From an uncultured Oribacterium sp. (GTDB lineage: Bacteria > Bacillota > Clostridia > Lachnospirales > Lachnospiraceae), in the NCBI GenBank assembly GCA_946413525.1, contig CAMKKZ010000006.1, positions 1 through 64,000 of the forward strand: DNA of 64,000 nucleotides, in the 5' to 3' direction. Under the pieces are notes generated by a model. It made no database searches, was not told where the DNA came from, and saw only the letters and a program-made list of their open reading frames with translations. Positions 35,846-50,364 of this stretch are shown here, in pieces. Both the position numbers and the translations under genes were made by a program. Each line of letters opens with the position of its first letter. Within the stretch, counting starts at the first letter, position 1.

Positions 35846-36559
35846 AGGACGTCCTCCTGTTAGCTATTCTAATGAATTCTTGTTAATGTAGTATTAATAA
35901 TGTACTTGTGGCGATTGGATGTCTTCTTATTGCTGGTTAATTTGTAAATTAATTGCTTATTAAGTCCAAAGCCAGGTTTTTTGCGGCTTTGAAGAACTTC
36001 ACTTAACTGGAAGGGACTAAGCAATCCATTGTATTCTATATGACGAACAGTTTTCACAATGGTCTGGATTGCCGCGTCTGCTTTCATTATAGATGGAAGC
36101 AGGCGTTTACGCAAGACGGGACAGGAGGGTGGTATTTTTTGTTATTCGCATTTTGCATGACGAAAGAGTATATACCAGGCCTGTGCAAAGGACTTGACGT
36201 TGACTTTTCCTATTGACAAGAAGGGGGAAAGGTTGCAAAATTTGTTTTATAGGGGCTGGCTTTGGTATGGGCCGGGCCTTTGTGGCGGCTCTATGAGGAA
36301 CTGAGAGTCAGGATGCTCTTTTGCAGCCAGGCATTGAAGGCTTGTTCTGAGTATTTTTTCCTGGAAATGGATGTGTCAGGATACGCATCTGCAGGTCGGC
36401 AATGAAGGCAGCAGGGCGGTTGAAACTCCGTTCTGATTGAGAGTTGCGGGACAAAATTTCGCCCTTTGTTTTTTTGTCCGTAGAAACGCGTTTTTTGCAC
36501 AGGACTTAAGTCCGGCGTGAAGTAAGAAAACCGGAAAGTCAGAAAGGAATGAGCGGGAA
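35846..36559. other. 714-bp intergenic region before the giant surface-protein gene
   Basis: The region is AT-rich at the left. The minus-strand ORF 35869-36114 (81 residues, TTG start) has no RBS and no recognisable family, so I do not call it. TTGACA at 36214-36219 with CAAAAT 16 bp downstream is a weak promoter candidate for the surface protein. An RBS-like AAAGGAATGAGCGGGAA precedes the ATG at 36560. No repeat element is present. Confidence 0.5.
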
Positions 36560-39500
36560 ATGTTAAAACGAAAGCTTTGGAAGAAAAAGCTTGCCCGGCT
36601 TGCCGCATTGGCACTCTCGGCGAGCATGATGCTTTCCAATGCCAGTTCGGCTTTTGCGCAGGGAAGCGCTTCAGAGGCCGTTGACATGGAGGAGCAGACG
36701 GAAGGGGAGCCTGATGAAAAATTGGGGCTCCTGGAAGAAGCGGAGGAGTTTTCTGAGGAATCCTTTGAAGAGGGTGAGGACGCTCTGGATGAGGGTTCGG
36801 AGCAGGAAGCTGCTGAAGATGCGGAAAATGAAGGGGAAGAGAATACGGCCAATCCGATGGAAGAGGGCGGAGATGCCGGGGATGAGGTCGCTCCTGAAGA
36901 AAACGAGGATGCCGAATCCGAAATAAGCGGCGAGACGACCGATGGGGAGACAGTCGAAGCCACGGATGAAACGTCTGATCCGGAGAATGCGGCAGGTAAT
37001 GAATCAAACGATGCTTCTGCCGACGGGACTGAGGATGCCTTGGATTCCGAGGGGGACGTTGCTGACGAATCCCTGTATTCGGAGGATGGAAACGACGCGG
37101 CAGGCGAGGCAGAGAACCCGGATGACGCAGGGGACGATGCCCTGAATGACGCGGAGACGGAAAGCACAGAAGCGGATGCCCTTGTTAATGACGAGAGCGC
37201 GGAAGCCCTTCCCGGGGATGAAACCGGTGATGCTCCTGAATCCGTTGAATCTGAAGAGGAAACGGGAGAGGGGCAGGCCGATGTTTCCGGAGAGGCAGCC
37301 GGAGAAGCCGCGGATGCCGGGGCAATTGATGCAGCGGACGGCGCAGGACTGCCGGAAGAGGCCGATGGTCAAAATGATGAATCGGAGGAGGCTCTGACCG
37401 GAGAAGAAACTCTGGACGGGGAAAGCGAAGAGCTTCCCGCCGAGGATACATCGGAGGATGGAGCATCCGATGCGGGTGAAGAAACATTAACGGATGAATC
37501 CACAGAGGATGCGAACGCCGAGGAAAGCGGAGAGCTTCCGGCTGAGGAAGCTTCTGAGGATGGCGCATCCGGCGAAGGCGAGGAGGCAATCACGGAAGAG
37601 TCCGGCGAAGTCGAGGAAGCCATCGCGGAAGAGTCCGGAGAGGATACCGAAGCAATCGCGGAGGAGTCTCCGGAGGATGCTGTCTCCGAGGAGTCTACAG
37701 AAGGCGCAGCAGAGGAATCCGATGGTGAGGTAGAGGCGGAAGGCGAGGCTGCGTCAGAGGAAGTCGGGGATGCTGTCATTCAGGAGGAAGCCGCCGGGGA
37801 AGAAACGGCCGCAATGGCCGAGGATTCGGAGGCTGAAAGCGCGGAAGCCGAAAGTACGGAAGCGGAGAGCATGGAAGCGGCATCAGAGAGCGCAGAAGCA
37901 GCCGGGGAGCTTCAGGACATCGCCCTTGACGAAAACGCCGTATCCGGCCAGGCCGGCAGCGTGAACCCGATCAGCAGCGTCAGCTTTACGGGGGAAGGGT
38001 ATGACGAGGATGACAGTCTCTACAATATTGGCCTTTCTGGCGTGACCACGATGCAGATCGAACTGGAGATAGAGTACGACAAGAGCGGCGGGTACAGCAC
38101 GGATCAGGTGGTCGTTTACGAAAGTGCAAATGAAAATATATTCACTGTCAGCAGCACGGGACTTCTTACGGCGGTCGGTACAGGCACCGCGGATGTCAGC
38201 GTACTTGCGATGAATCCCGGGGATGAGGAAAGCAAGGACTTTATAAGATCAGCCAACGTGCAGGTAAGCGATTCGGTCTACAAGGTTTCCTTTAACGCAA
38301 ACGGCGGGAAATTCCTCGAGGGGCAGGGGAAAACAATATACGTTCCGGGCAATTCGAGTAAATCTATCGATTATGGTGAAACGGTGGCAACGCGCGCTGG
38401 TTACGAAATGAGAGGCTGGGCTACCACGGCCGACGCGGCATATGCCGAATATTACAGTTTTTTAGATTCTGTAAGCCAGGATATGACGTTGTATGCCGTA
38501 TGGAAGAAGCCGTATACGGTGAAATACGATGCCAATGGCGGCGCCTTTAATGATGGCTATGGGGATGACCGGGTGGTTTATGAAGGGGATTCGGCATATC
38601 TTTATGGAGATTATGCAGCCACCCGTGATGGTTACAAATTAGTCGGCTGGGCCACAATGAAAACAGCGACGGAGAAAGAATATCCCATCATAGTTACAAA
38701 GAACATAACGCTGTATGCTGTCTGGAAGAAGCCGTGTACGGTGAAGTTCGATGCAAACGGGGGTACATTCACAAGCGAGGATTACGGCGAGCCGGAGGAA
38801 GGCGCAGTAGGAGAGCTCATGTACCTTAACGGCGACTATGTGGCAACGAAAGACGGCTACAAGATGGTAGGCTGGTCCGAAAGCAAGGATGCCTCATCTG
38901 CTTCGTATACTGATAGCTTCACCCCTTCAAAGGATACGACGCTCTATGCCGTATGGAAGAAGATGCTCAAGGTCACCTTCGACCCGAATGGCGGCAAATT
39001 CACAAATGGGGACAAGACGAAGGTGGAAGAGACTGCCGAGGGCGAGGAAATCTACGTCAATAGATACTCAAATGACATTGAAAACGGCAGCTATACCCTT
39101 GTGGGCTGGACGGAGGCAAAGGACGGCTCAGGCCGGGTCTATTCCGGGGCTAACTATGATTCATATATTCCCACTGGCGATGTGACATTATATGCGCAGT
39201 GGTCCTATCCTTATACCGTGAAGTTCAACAAGAACGGCGGCAAGCTGTCCGAGTATGTCAAGGATGAGTCCGTGGGCTACGGTGATTCCATTTATCTCCA
39301 CACGGGCGAAAACGGAGGCACGAGGAAGGGCTATAAACTGGTCGGCTGGACCGAGAACAAGAAGGGTACCGGCACGGTCTGGACCGACAGGTACCTGGTG
39401 AAGAAGGACGTCACTCTCTACGCAAAATGGGAGAAGGTAAAGACCCAGTACAAGATCAGCTTCAATGTGAACGGCGGGACATGGGCCAGCGGGGACAACG

Positions 39501-41746
39501 CTTATTATAATGTAGAAAATTACAAGAAGGGCATGACCCTTGAGGCCGGCGAGACATTCTACCTTGCGACGGGCGGGTCCGTTGCCACGAAGAAGGGCAA
39601 GCTTCTTACAGGTTGGACGGAAAAGAAGAATAAGGGCGAGGTATTGACCGGCGAGTATGAGGTGACGAAGAAGGTCACGCTCTATGCCTATTGGGAGACT
39701 GCCTATACGGTGACCTTGAACGGGAACGGCGGTGTGGATTCCAATGGGGCAAAAACACAGAGTTCCGTTGTTTTGAAAGGGAATACCATCTGGCTTCCCG
39801 ACTCCTCCGCTTTCGCGAAGGAAGGCTATACCCTGGCCGGCTGGACGGTCAAGAAGAATACGGGGACGGTTCTGAACGGCGAGTACAAGCCCGCGAAGAA
39901 CGTTACCCTTTACGCGAAGTGGATCAAGAACGTCACGGTCACCCTGAACGCAGGCAAGGGCTGGTTCGATTTTACCAGCGAGTCCAAAGCCCATACCAAA
40001 AAAGTTGGCCTTGGGAAGGGTATGAGCGCCGGCAATGCCTTCGTTACACCGTACCTTTCCGGCAAGGTTTTCGGGGGCTGGTACTCTGACAAGGCCCTGA
40101 AAAAGCCGGTGAAGCGTTCAGCCGTGGTCAGCAAGAATGTGACTTATTACGCGAAATGGCTGGACAAGCAGTACAAGGTCACGGTGAAAAACCTGGCCGG
40201 CGCGAATTACACCAACAGGGCCACTGGGGAATATGTGGAGAATTCCGGCGTTGACAGCTATTCCTTCTATATCCAGAAAGGGACGAAGATCGGCAGCTTT
40301 GAGGCCAGGAACAAGCGGTACAAAAATGCTGATTTCTACTTTGACAGTAAGTTCACCAAACCTGTTGACTCAAGCTTTGTGCCGACAGGAAATGTGACGG
40401 TTTACGCGTCCTGGCCGGAGGATTCGGGAAATATCTATATCTTATGGGATGCGAACGGCGGCTACTATGCCGGCAGCTCCAGTAAGTCTTCTTCCGGTTA
40501 CTGGTATATGGAACCGGGCGACATGCTTGCAAAGCGTGGATATGACGGCAGCGAAATGAGGAAGGATGGTTATTATTTCGTTGGCTGGTATGACGCGGAG
40601 GATGTGTACGCAAAGGTCCTTCCGAATGCCCACGTATTCACAAAGTCCACCTGCCTCAAGGCAAAGTGGGCGAAGGGCGTCAAGGTCACATTGAACCTTG
40701 CCGGCGGAAAGTTTGGTTCGTATGACAAGAGAAGGTACCTGCCTTCCTTCACCGTGAAGAAAGGACAGAGGTTGGGGGATGCGGATCTGTATTTGCCGAT
40801 TCCCAGCAAGGAGAACTATGCGTTTGTCGGCTGGAAGAGTTCCCTGACCAAAAAGACTGTTGAGTCTCTGTATAATGAGACGATCACGAAGGCGGTCACC
40901 TATACCGCGGTATGGAAGAAGGCTGCTGCGGCTACGACCAAGACAGTTACGCTGACCCTGATGGGCGGGGATGGATCCATTTATGACCCCGTGACCGGGC
41001 AGTATGTCACGAAGCTCCAAGTCAAGGTCCGGAAGGGAACTACTTACAGCAGCGCGCTTAATGGTGGTTCTTTCTATGTCTTTAACGGCAATTACCATAG
41101 CATTGACCATAGCATTGACTATGAGTCAATACATAATACGGACAAAACCCTGGAGAATACCGGCTGGTCCCTGACAAAGAAAGGCAAAGCGCTGGATTGG
41201 GATTATAAGTTTAACAAGAATGCGACGCTTTACCCGGTATTTGAAAAGACGGGCTATCATATCGTACTGGTCATGAACGGAGGACTGCAAGGCCGATCCT
41301 CTTATAATCAGCCGTTCAACACATATACTGTGAAAAAAGGCAACACGACGTACCTTCCTGATGCGAATAATATGTCGAAGGAAGGCTGCAAGTTCGCCGG
41401 CTGGTATACCGACGCGGCGCTTAAGAAGGCGGTCAAGAATCCGAAGAGCTTCAAGCCGACAGCCGACACGCATCTCTTCGCGAAATGGACAACGGTGGCC
41501 GTAACGAAGATCACCCTGAAGAAGTCCAGCACCACGCTGGGGCTCTACAAGTACTTTGACCTCAAGAATTACCTGGATGTGAAGCCGGCCACGGCTTCCA
41601 GGGAGTGCCTGAGCTACAAGAGCAACAAGCCGGCGGTGGTTTCTGTTACCGATGATGGCCTTGTCAAGGGTCTCAAGAAGGGTACCGCGAAGATCACGGT
41701 GAGTTACAAGAAGAAGACAGCGACCTTCACGGTAACTGTGAAGTAA
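36560..41746 (+). CDS. Giant secreted protein: acidic region plus about 13 InlB-type repeats
   Basis: The protein has 1728 residues. A signal peptide (about 1-33) ends SSAFAQG. Residues about 40-460 are extremely rich in Glu, Asp, Ala and Ser, with repeated AEESGE-like units. A Big_2-like domain follows (about 473-570: STGLLTAVGTGTADVSV). Then about 13 Flg_new/InlB B-repeats (about 573-1640), each with VKFDANGG-like and GW...TLYAVWKK cores. A second Big_2-like domain ends the protein (VTDDGLVKGLKKGTAKITV). No LPXTG motif or transmembrane anchor is visible, so attachment, if any, is non-covalent. Such proteins usually serve in adhesion. The acidic tract reads open on the minus strand too, because of biased codons. 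Confidence 0.85.
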   Translation: MLKRKLWKKKLARLAALALSASMMLSNASSAFAQGSASEAVDMEEQTEGEPDEKLGLLEEAEEFSEESFEEGEDALDEGSEQEAAEDAENEGEENTANPMEEGGDAGDEVAPEENEDAESEISGETTDGETVEATDETSDPENAAGNESNDASADGTEDALDSEGDVADESLYSEDGNDAAGEAENPDDAGDDALNDAETESTEADALVNDESAEALPGDETGDAPESVESEEETGEGQADVSGEAAGEAADAGAIDAADGAGLPEEADGQNDESEEALTGEETLDGESEELPAEDTSEDGASDAGEETLTDESTEDANAEESGELPAEEASEDGASGEGEEAITEESGEVEEAIAEESGEDTEAIAEESPEDAVSEESTEGAAEESDGEVEAEGEAASEEVGDAVIQEEAAGEETAAMAEDSEAESAEAESTEAESMEAASESAEAAGELQDIALDENAVSGQAGSVNPISSVSFTGEGYDEDDSLYNIGLSGVTTMQIELEIEYDKSGGYSTDQVVVYESANENIFTVSSTGLLTAVGTGTADVSVLAMNPGDEESKDFIRSANVQVSDSVYKVSFNANGGKFLEGQGKTIYVPGNSSKSIDYGETVATRAGYEMRGWATTADAAYAEYYSFLDSVSQDMTLYAVWKKPYTVKYDANGGAFNDGYGDDRVVYEGDSAYLYGDYAATRDGYKLVGWATMKTATEKEYPIIVTKNITLYAVWKKPCTVKFDANGGTFTSEDYGEPEEGAVGELMYLNGDYVATKDGYKMVGWSESKDASSASYTDSFTPSKDTTLYAVWKKMLKVTFDPNGGKFTNGDKTKVEETAEGEEIYVNRYSNDIENGSYTLVGWTEAKDGSGRVYSGANYDSYIPTGDVTLYAQWSYPYTVKFNKNGGKLSEYVKDESVGYGDSIYLHTGENGGTRKGYKLVGWTENKKGTGTVWTDRYLVKKDVTLYAKWEKVKTQYKISFNVNGGTWASGDNAYYNVENYKKGMTLEAGETFYLATGGSVATKKGKLLTGWTEKKNKGEVLTGEYEVTKKVTLYAYWETAYTVTLNGNGGVDSNGAKTQSSVVLKGNTIWLPDSSAFAKEGYTLAGWTVKKNTGTVLNGEYKPAKNVTLYAKWIKNVTVTLNAGKGWFDFTSESKAHTKKVGLGKGMSAGNAFVTPYLSGKVFGGWYSDKALKKPVKRSAVVSKNVTYYAKWLDKQYKVTVKNLAGANYTNRATGEYVENSGVDSYSFYIQKGTKIGSFEARNKRYKNADFYFDSKFTKPVDSSFVPTGNVTVYASWPEDSGNIYILWDANGGYYAGSSSKSSSGYWYMEPGDMLAKRGYDGSEMRKDGYYFVGWYDAEDVYAKVLPNAHVFTKSTCLKAKWAKGVKVTLNLAGGKFGSYDKRRYLPSFTVKKGQRLGDADLYLPIPSKENYAFVGWKSSLTKKTVESLYNETITKAVTYTAVWKKAAAATTKTVTLTLMGGDGSIYDPVTGQYVTKLQVKVRKGTTYSSALNGGSFYVFNGNYHSIDHSIDYESIHNTDKTLENTGWSLTKKGKALDWDYKFNKNATLYPVFEKTGYHIVLVMNGGLQGRSSYNQPFNTYTVKKGNTTYLPDANNMSKEGCKFAGWYTDAALKKAVKNPKSFKPTADTHLFAKWTTVAVTKITLKKSSTTLGLYKYFDLKNYLDVKPATASRECLSYKSNKPAVVSVTDDGLVKGLKKGTAKITVSYKKKTATFTVTVK

Positions 41747-41856
41747 GGCTTTTCGGCTTTGAAGGAGAGTGGAAAGCAGGAATAGCGGAGTAGTTCCGAA
41801 AGTGCTTTAAGCCGGAATGGCTTAAAGAAGCGGAATTTGGAAAATAACAAAAGCAA

Positions 41857-41903
41857 AAATGGCAGGAATCTGGGATTTCATCCCGGGTTCCTGCCATTTT
41901 TTG
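41857..41903 (+). terminator. Terminator of the giant surface-protein gene
   Basis: AAAATGGCAGGAATCTGGGA-TTTCA-TCCCGGGTTCCTGCCATTTT followed by TTG. A smaller hairpin CTTTAAGCC-GGAAT-GGCTTAAAG lies at 41805-41827. Confidence 0.88.
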
Positions 41904-42051
41904 TGAGACGGATTGTTTTAGCTGTATGGAAGTTCCTGAGACGAAAAGAAAAAGATACGCCTGGGGAGTGCCAGAAGATGCAGCGTGCTCTGTGATTACC
42001 GAATTTGCAAATATTCGAATCGTTTTTGCTAATGTTAACAATTAGTGCAAA

Positions 42052-42060
42052 TGGTATAAT
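42052..42060 (+). promoter_or_regulatory. Extended -10 promoter for the AraC/lacZ unit, beside an imperfect palindrome
   Basis: TGGTATAAT is an extended -10. Just upstream, GCTAATGTTAACAATTAGTGC is an imperfect palindrome centred on GTTAAC that would cover the -35 zone, a possible regulator site. The leader to the AraC ATG would be about 200 nt. Confidence 0.45.
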
Positions 42061-42266
42061 GGGTATAGAGAATTCGGTTCGGGACATCAAGAGGGAAGGC
42101 GGGGGACACTGGTATTCAGGAGAATAATTGAAATTTGCGGACATGGCTGTGGAAATGGAAGGGGAGTTTTGGTTTTCGGATGAATAGCGCTGGCTTGGGA
42201 TGATTGCTGTACGGAGTATTAAAAGGGAGTGTTGCAATTTTAGGGAGTGATGGGGAGGGTGAGGGC

Positions 42267-46614
<4,348 letters not shown>

Positions 46615-46630
46615 CTGCGGAACGGTTTTT

Positions 46631-46806
46631 CTGAGCGGATTAGCGAAAACCCACTCTGACAGGGAAGTCGATCAGTCACACAATCGGGTCGCTATGAAAG
46701 AATCTGGAGTTAAATAAAAATCAATTTGATAGATGAGCCGATTAGTCACGCAGGCGGGGCACTCTGTCAGAATTTAGAGAAAAAATACCAATTTGATAGA
46801 TGAGGA
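46631..46806 (+). repeat. One partial and two full SD-bearing elements before the GPH transporter gene
   Basis: Partial copy at 46631-46666, full copies at 46667-46736 and 46737-46806. All are drifted (hairpin 2 of the last is weak: TTAGAGAAAAAATACCAATTTG), but GATAGATGAGG is kept. GAGGAG at 46802-46807 is the RBS of the gene at 46816. Confidence 0.8.
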
Positions 46807-46815
46807 GAAGATTTA

Positions 46816-48255
46816 ATGGAAGAAAAGACCTATTTAAAATGGTATAATAAAGTTGGTTACGGTTCCGGGGACATTGCCGGCAACGTGGTATATGCGCTGC
46901 TGTCAGCCTTTGTTATGATTTTCCTGACGGACACTGTGGGGATGAATGCGGGTGTGGTGGGCACGCTGATCGCGGTCTCCAAGCTTTTTGACGGGATCAG
47001 CGACATTCTTTTCGGTTCCCTGATCGACAAGACCAAAAGCAGGATGGGCAAGGCTCGTCCGTGGATGTTCTATGGGTATTTTGGCTGCGCGGTCTGCCTG
47101 GTGGCCATTTTTTCCATACCGGCGGGGATCAGTCCCTTTGCCAAATACGCCTGGTTTTTCATTGCGTATACGTTGCTGAATGCCGGTTTCTATACGGCCA
47201 ATAATATCGCTTATTCCGCATTGACGGCCCTCATTACCAAAAATAATCATGAGCGGGTGCAGATGGGATCCATCCGGTTCATGTTTGCCTTCGGAACAAG
47301 CATGCTGATCCAGACGATTACCGTGGGAATGGTGGCTCATTTCGGGGGCGGTGCTGCGGCCTGGAGGACTGTGGCCATCATCTATGCCATTGTGGGGCTG
47401 ATTTCCAATACACTTTCAGTCATGTCCGTCCGGGAGCTTTCGCCGGAGGAGCTTGAGGACGGGGAAACGGTGAAGGATGGTGAAATCAAGGGCGGCGAAA
47501 TAAAAGGTGGAGAAATTAAGGGTGGTGAAATGAAGATAGCCGGCGGGCAGGAGGAAAAATACAGCCTTGCGGACGCTTTTGGTCTGTTGGCGAAGAACAA
47601 GTATTTCCTTATGATCTGTGGAGCCTATTTGTTAATGCAGATTTATTCCGCTACCTTGAATATGGGCATTTATTTCATGACCTATGTGTTGAAAAACGCG
47701 AACCTGCTGGGGGTTTTCTCCTGGGCCATCAATATCCCGATGATCATCGGTCTGCTCTTCACACCGACGCTGGTCGCAAGGTTCCACGGCATGTACAGGC
47801 TGAATATCTATGGATATACCTTGGGGACGATCGGGCGGCTCGGGACGGCCATTGCCGGCTATATGGGGAGCGTCCCGCTGATGCTGGCCTGCACCGCCAT
47901 CGCGGCCCTGGGAATGAGTCCGCTCCAGGGGGACATGAATGCCCTGATCGCGACTACCTCGGAATATACTTACCTTACGACGGGAAAGAGGGTGGACGGC
48001 ACCATGTATTCCTGTACTTCCTTCGGGACGAAGGTGGGCGGTGGTCTGGGGACGGCCATTGCCGGATGGCTGCTGGCTCTCAGCGGCTATGTCGGCGGAG
48101 CCGCGGAGCAGTCCGCCTCCTGCATGAACATGCTGCATGTCATGTATCTGTGGCTGCCGATGATATTCAACCTCCTGATCACGCTGCTCCTTACAAAGCT
48201 TGATGTGGAAAAGGCAAACGAACGGCTGAAGGCCGGACACGCCAGACAGCAGTAA
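46816..48255 (+). CDS. GPH-family sugar transporter (MelB/LacS-like)
   Basis: The protein has 479 residues and 12 membrane helices. The N-terminal part KVGYGSGDIAGNVVYALLSAFVMIFLTD and FGSLIDKTKSRMGKARPWMFYG are GPH signatures with the conserved Asp residues used for cation and sugar binding. It imports a galactoside with a cation and should feed LacZ upstream. It has no PTS-IIA tail like LacS. The central cytosolic loop (about 221-241) contains the tandem repeat GEIKGGEIKGGEIKGGE (15-bp DNA units), absent from MelB. Confidence 0.9.
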   Translation: MEEKTYLKWYNKVGYGSGDIAGNVVYALLSAFVMIFLTDTVGMNAGVVGTLIAVSKLFDGISDILFGSLIDKTKSRMGKARPWMFYGYFGCAVCLVAIFSIPAGISPFAKYAWFFIAYTLLNAGFYTANNIAYSALTALITKNNHERVQMGSIRFMFAFGTSMLIQTITVGMVAHFGGGAAAWRTVAIIYAIVGLISNTLSVMSVRELSPEELEDGETVKDGEIKGGEIKGGEIKGGEMKIAGGQEEKYSLADAFGLLAKNKYFLMICGAYLLMQIYSATLNMGIYFMTYVLKNANLLGVFSWAINIPMIIGLLFTPTLVARFHGMYRLNIYGYTLGTIGRLGTAIAGYMGSVPLMLACTAIAALGMSPLQGDMNALIATTSEYTYLTTGKRVDGTMYSCTSFGTKVGGGLGTAIAGWLLALSGYVGGAAEQSASCMNMLHVMYLWLPMIFNLLITLLLTKLDVEKANERLKAGHARQQ

Positions 48256-48397
48256 GCGGAAGCTGCGGCGCTGCTCAAGACGCTGGCTAATGAATCTATG
48301 AAACCGGCATGGCTTATGCAGAGAGGTGAAAGGAGAGCTCAATTCTATAAAAGGACGGGTCTGTCCTGCATCAGCGACGGTCCGGGGAATAGAGGAG

Positions 48398-48469
48398 CCG
48401 TATAGCTTGCGATACCGCAGATGTCAGTCAGGAATTAAAACGGTCAAAAAACCACTTTGATAGAGGAGG
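48398..48469 (+). repeat. SD-bearing element, canonical copy
   Basis: CCGTATAGCTTGCGATACCG, then GTCAGTCAGGAATTAAAACGG, CCACTTTGATAGAGGAGG. It is preceded by a 10-base remnant (AATAGAGGAG). The GGAGG is 7 nt before the ATG of the methyltransferase. This is close to the family consensus. Confidence 0.9.
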
Positions 48470-48475
48470 GCGAGG

Positions 48476-50362
48476 ATGGAATCGGTAGACTTGACGGTGC
48501 GGAACATTGAGAAAATCGAGGCGCTGTTTCCGAATTGCGTTACGGAGACGATGGACGCCGAAGGGAAACCGCGGAAAGCAATTAATTTTGACATGCTTCG
48601 GCAGATGCTTTCCGCGGACGTCCTTGATGGCGGTGAGGCGTATGAGTTTACATGGGTTGGAAAGAAGGCCGCTATTGCAGAGGCGAACAAACCCATAAGG
48701 AAGACATTACGACCATGCAAAAGCCAAAGTGTAAACTGGAACGGTACGGGGAATCTCTACATAGAGGGGGACAACCTTGAAGTTCTCAAGCTGCTTCAGG
48801 AAAGCTATCCTGGCGCGGTGAAGGTCATATATATAGATCCGCCGTATAATACGGGCAATGATTTCATATACAGGGATGATTTTTCCATGTCGGCTGATGC
48901 TTATGAAGCCGGGAGGGGAACATACGATGAGGAAGGGAATAAATTATTCAGGAACACCGATTCCAATGGGAGGTTTCACTCCGACTGGTGCTCCATGATT
49001 TATTCCCGGCTTCTTGTCGCGAGGAATCTTCTTTCAGAGGACGGGGTCATTTTCATTTCCATTGATGATAATGAAGAAGGAAATTTAAAGAAGATCTGCG
49101 ATGAGATATTCGGCAGTGAAAACGCGATCGCGGTATTTCCGAGACTTGCGACGAAAAGCGGAAAAACTCCGCTAACGTATATGGTGTGCCATGATTATGT
49201 ATTGTGCTACGCGAAATCCCGGCATGATATCTTTGTCGGACAGGCCTTTGAGGACGAGAGCTATAAGTATTCCGATGAGTTCGTGGAAGAAAGGGGCCGT
49301 TACAATTTAAAGCAGCCGTTGGATTGCAATTCAATCAGTTACTCGGCCTCTTTGGATTATCCCATAGAGCATGACGGGGTCACATATTATCCGGGCTCGG
49401 ATTATGAAAAGTATCTGAAAAGGAAGGAGGGCAGGCACCTGCCGAAGGATTACGCGTGGCGATGGTCCAGGGATCTTTTCGAGTTTGGCCTGAAAAATGG
49501 ATGGATCGTTTTTCAAAATGGAAGAATTTATACAAAGGGCTATTTGAATGCCGCAATCGAAAAATCGAAGGACGGATCATATTCAATCATAAAAAGAGAA
49601 AAGACGAGGAGGATGTCCACTATTGATTTTGTGTCAAATGAATATTCCAATGATATGGCAAAAAAACAATTGGCATCTTACAAAATCCCAGTCCGATTCG
49701 ATTTTCCGAAGCCGGTTGAGCTGATCGAAAAGCTGATTTCTTCCCATTATGATCGGAATGCCCTGGTAATGGATTTCTTTAGCGGCTCCGCGACGACGGC
49801 AGAAGCGGTCTTCAAACAAAATGAAGCCGATGGTGGTTCAAGACGATTCATCCTGATCCAATTGCCGGAAGATACGCGGGACAAAAAATATAAAACGATT
49901 TGTGAAATCGGGAAAGAACGCATCCGAAGAGCCGGCACGAAATACAAGGGTCAGGATGTCGGCTTCCGTGTATTGAAGCTTGATGAGAGCAATATGCGGG
50001 ATGTCTGTTTCAGCGCGGACGAATACGATCAGGAGATGCTGGCCATGCTGGAGTCCAGCATCAAGGAAGACCGTACGGATCTGGATCTCCTGTTCGAATG
50101 TCTTCTGGAATGGGGACTCCCGCTTTCCCTGCCCTATACATCTGAGGAAATTGATGGCTGCAAGGTGCATACGTATAATGACGGGGACTTGATTGCCTGT
50201 TTTGACGAAAATATCTCGAACAAGGTAGTAGAGGTCATGGCAAGGCGGCAGCCGTTCCGGGCTGCATTCCGGGACAGCAGCTTTCCGAACAGTGCCGCCA
50301 GGATCAACTCGAGAGAAATATTCAGGCTTCTTGCCCCGAATACCAGGGTGAAGATTATTTAA
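48476..50362 (+). CDS. Type III-like DNA methyltransferase (Mod), no Res partner
   Basis: The protein has 628 residues. The catalytic motif IV DPPYNTGNDF is at 121-130 and the SAM-binding motif I DFFSGSATTAEAVF near 433, the order of beta-class N6-adenine or N4-cytosine methyltransferases. GDNLEVLKLLQESYPGAVKVIYI precedes, as in type III Mod proteins. The region between (about 220-400) should choose the target site. No Res helicase-nuclease gene follows; the next genes are the convergent TerB/BrxD/helicase operon. It may be an orphan methyltransferase or the modification part of that cassette. RBS from the repeat element. Confidence 0.88.
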   Translation: MESVDLTVRNIEKIEALFPNCVTETMDAEGKPRKAINFDMLRQMLSADVLDGGEAYEFTWVGKKAAIAEANKPIRKTLRPCKSQSVNWNGTGNLYIEGDNLEVLKLLQESYPGAVKVIYIDPPYNTGNDFIYRDDFSMSADAYEAGRGTYDEEGNKLFRNTDSNGRFHSDWCSMIYSRLLVARNLLSEDGVIFISIDDNEEGNLKKICDEIFGSENAIAVFPRLATKSGKTPLTYMVCHDYVLCYAKSRHDIFVGQAFEDESYKYSDEFVEERGRYNLKQPLDCNSISYSASLDYPIEHDGVTYYPGSDYEKYLKRKEGRHLPKDYAWRWSRDLFEFGLKNGWIVFQNGRIYTKGYLNAAIEKSKDGSYSIIKREKTRRMSTIDFVSNEYSNDMAKKQLASYKIPVRFDFPKPVELIEKLISSHYDRNALVMDFFSGSATTAEAVFKQNEADGGSRRFILIQLPEDTRDKKYKTICEIGKERIRRAGTKYKGQDVGFRVLKLDESNMRDVCFSADEYDQEMLAMLESSIKEDRTDLDLLFECLLEWGLPLSLPYTSEEIDGCKVHTYNDGDLIACFDENISNKVVEVMARRQPFRAAFRDSSFPNSAARINSREIFRLLAPNTRVKII

Positions 50363-50364
50363 GG

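Noticed and set aside
35869-36114. 81-residue minus-strand ORF upstream of the AAA-ATPase gene
   Set aside because: TTG start, no SD, no recognisable domain; left as intergenic.
36376-37779. Ser/Pro-rich minus-strand ORFs
   Set aside because: They arise from the biased Glu/Asp codons of the acidic tract read in reverse.
48476-50362. Complete type III restriction-modification system
   Set aside because: No Res gene follows or precedes Mod; the neighbouring helicase is Lhr-like, without a visible nuclease domain, and on the other strand.
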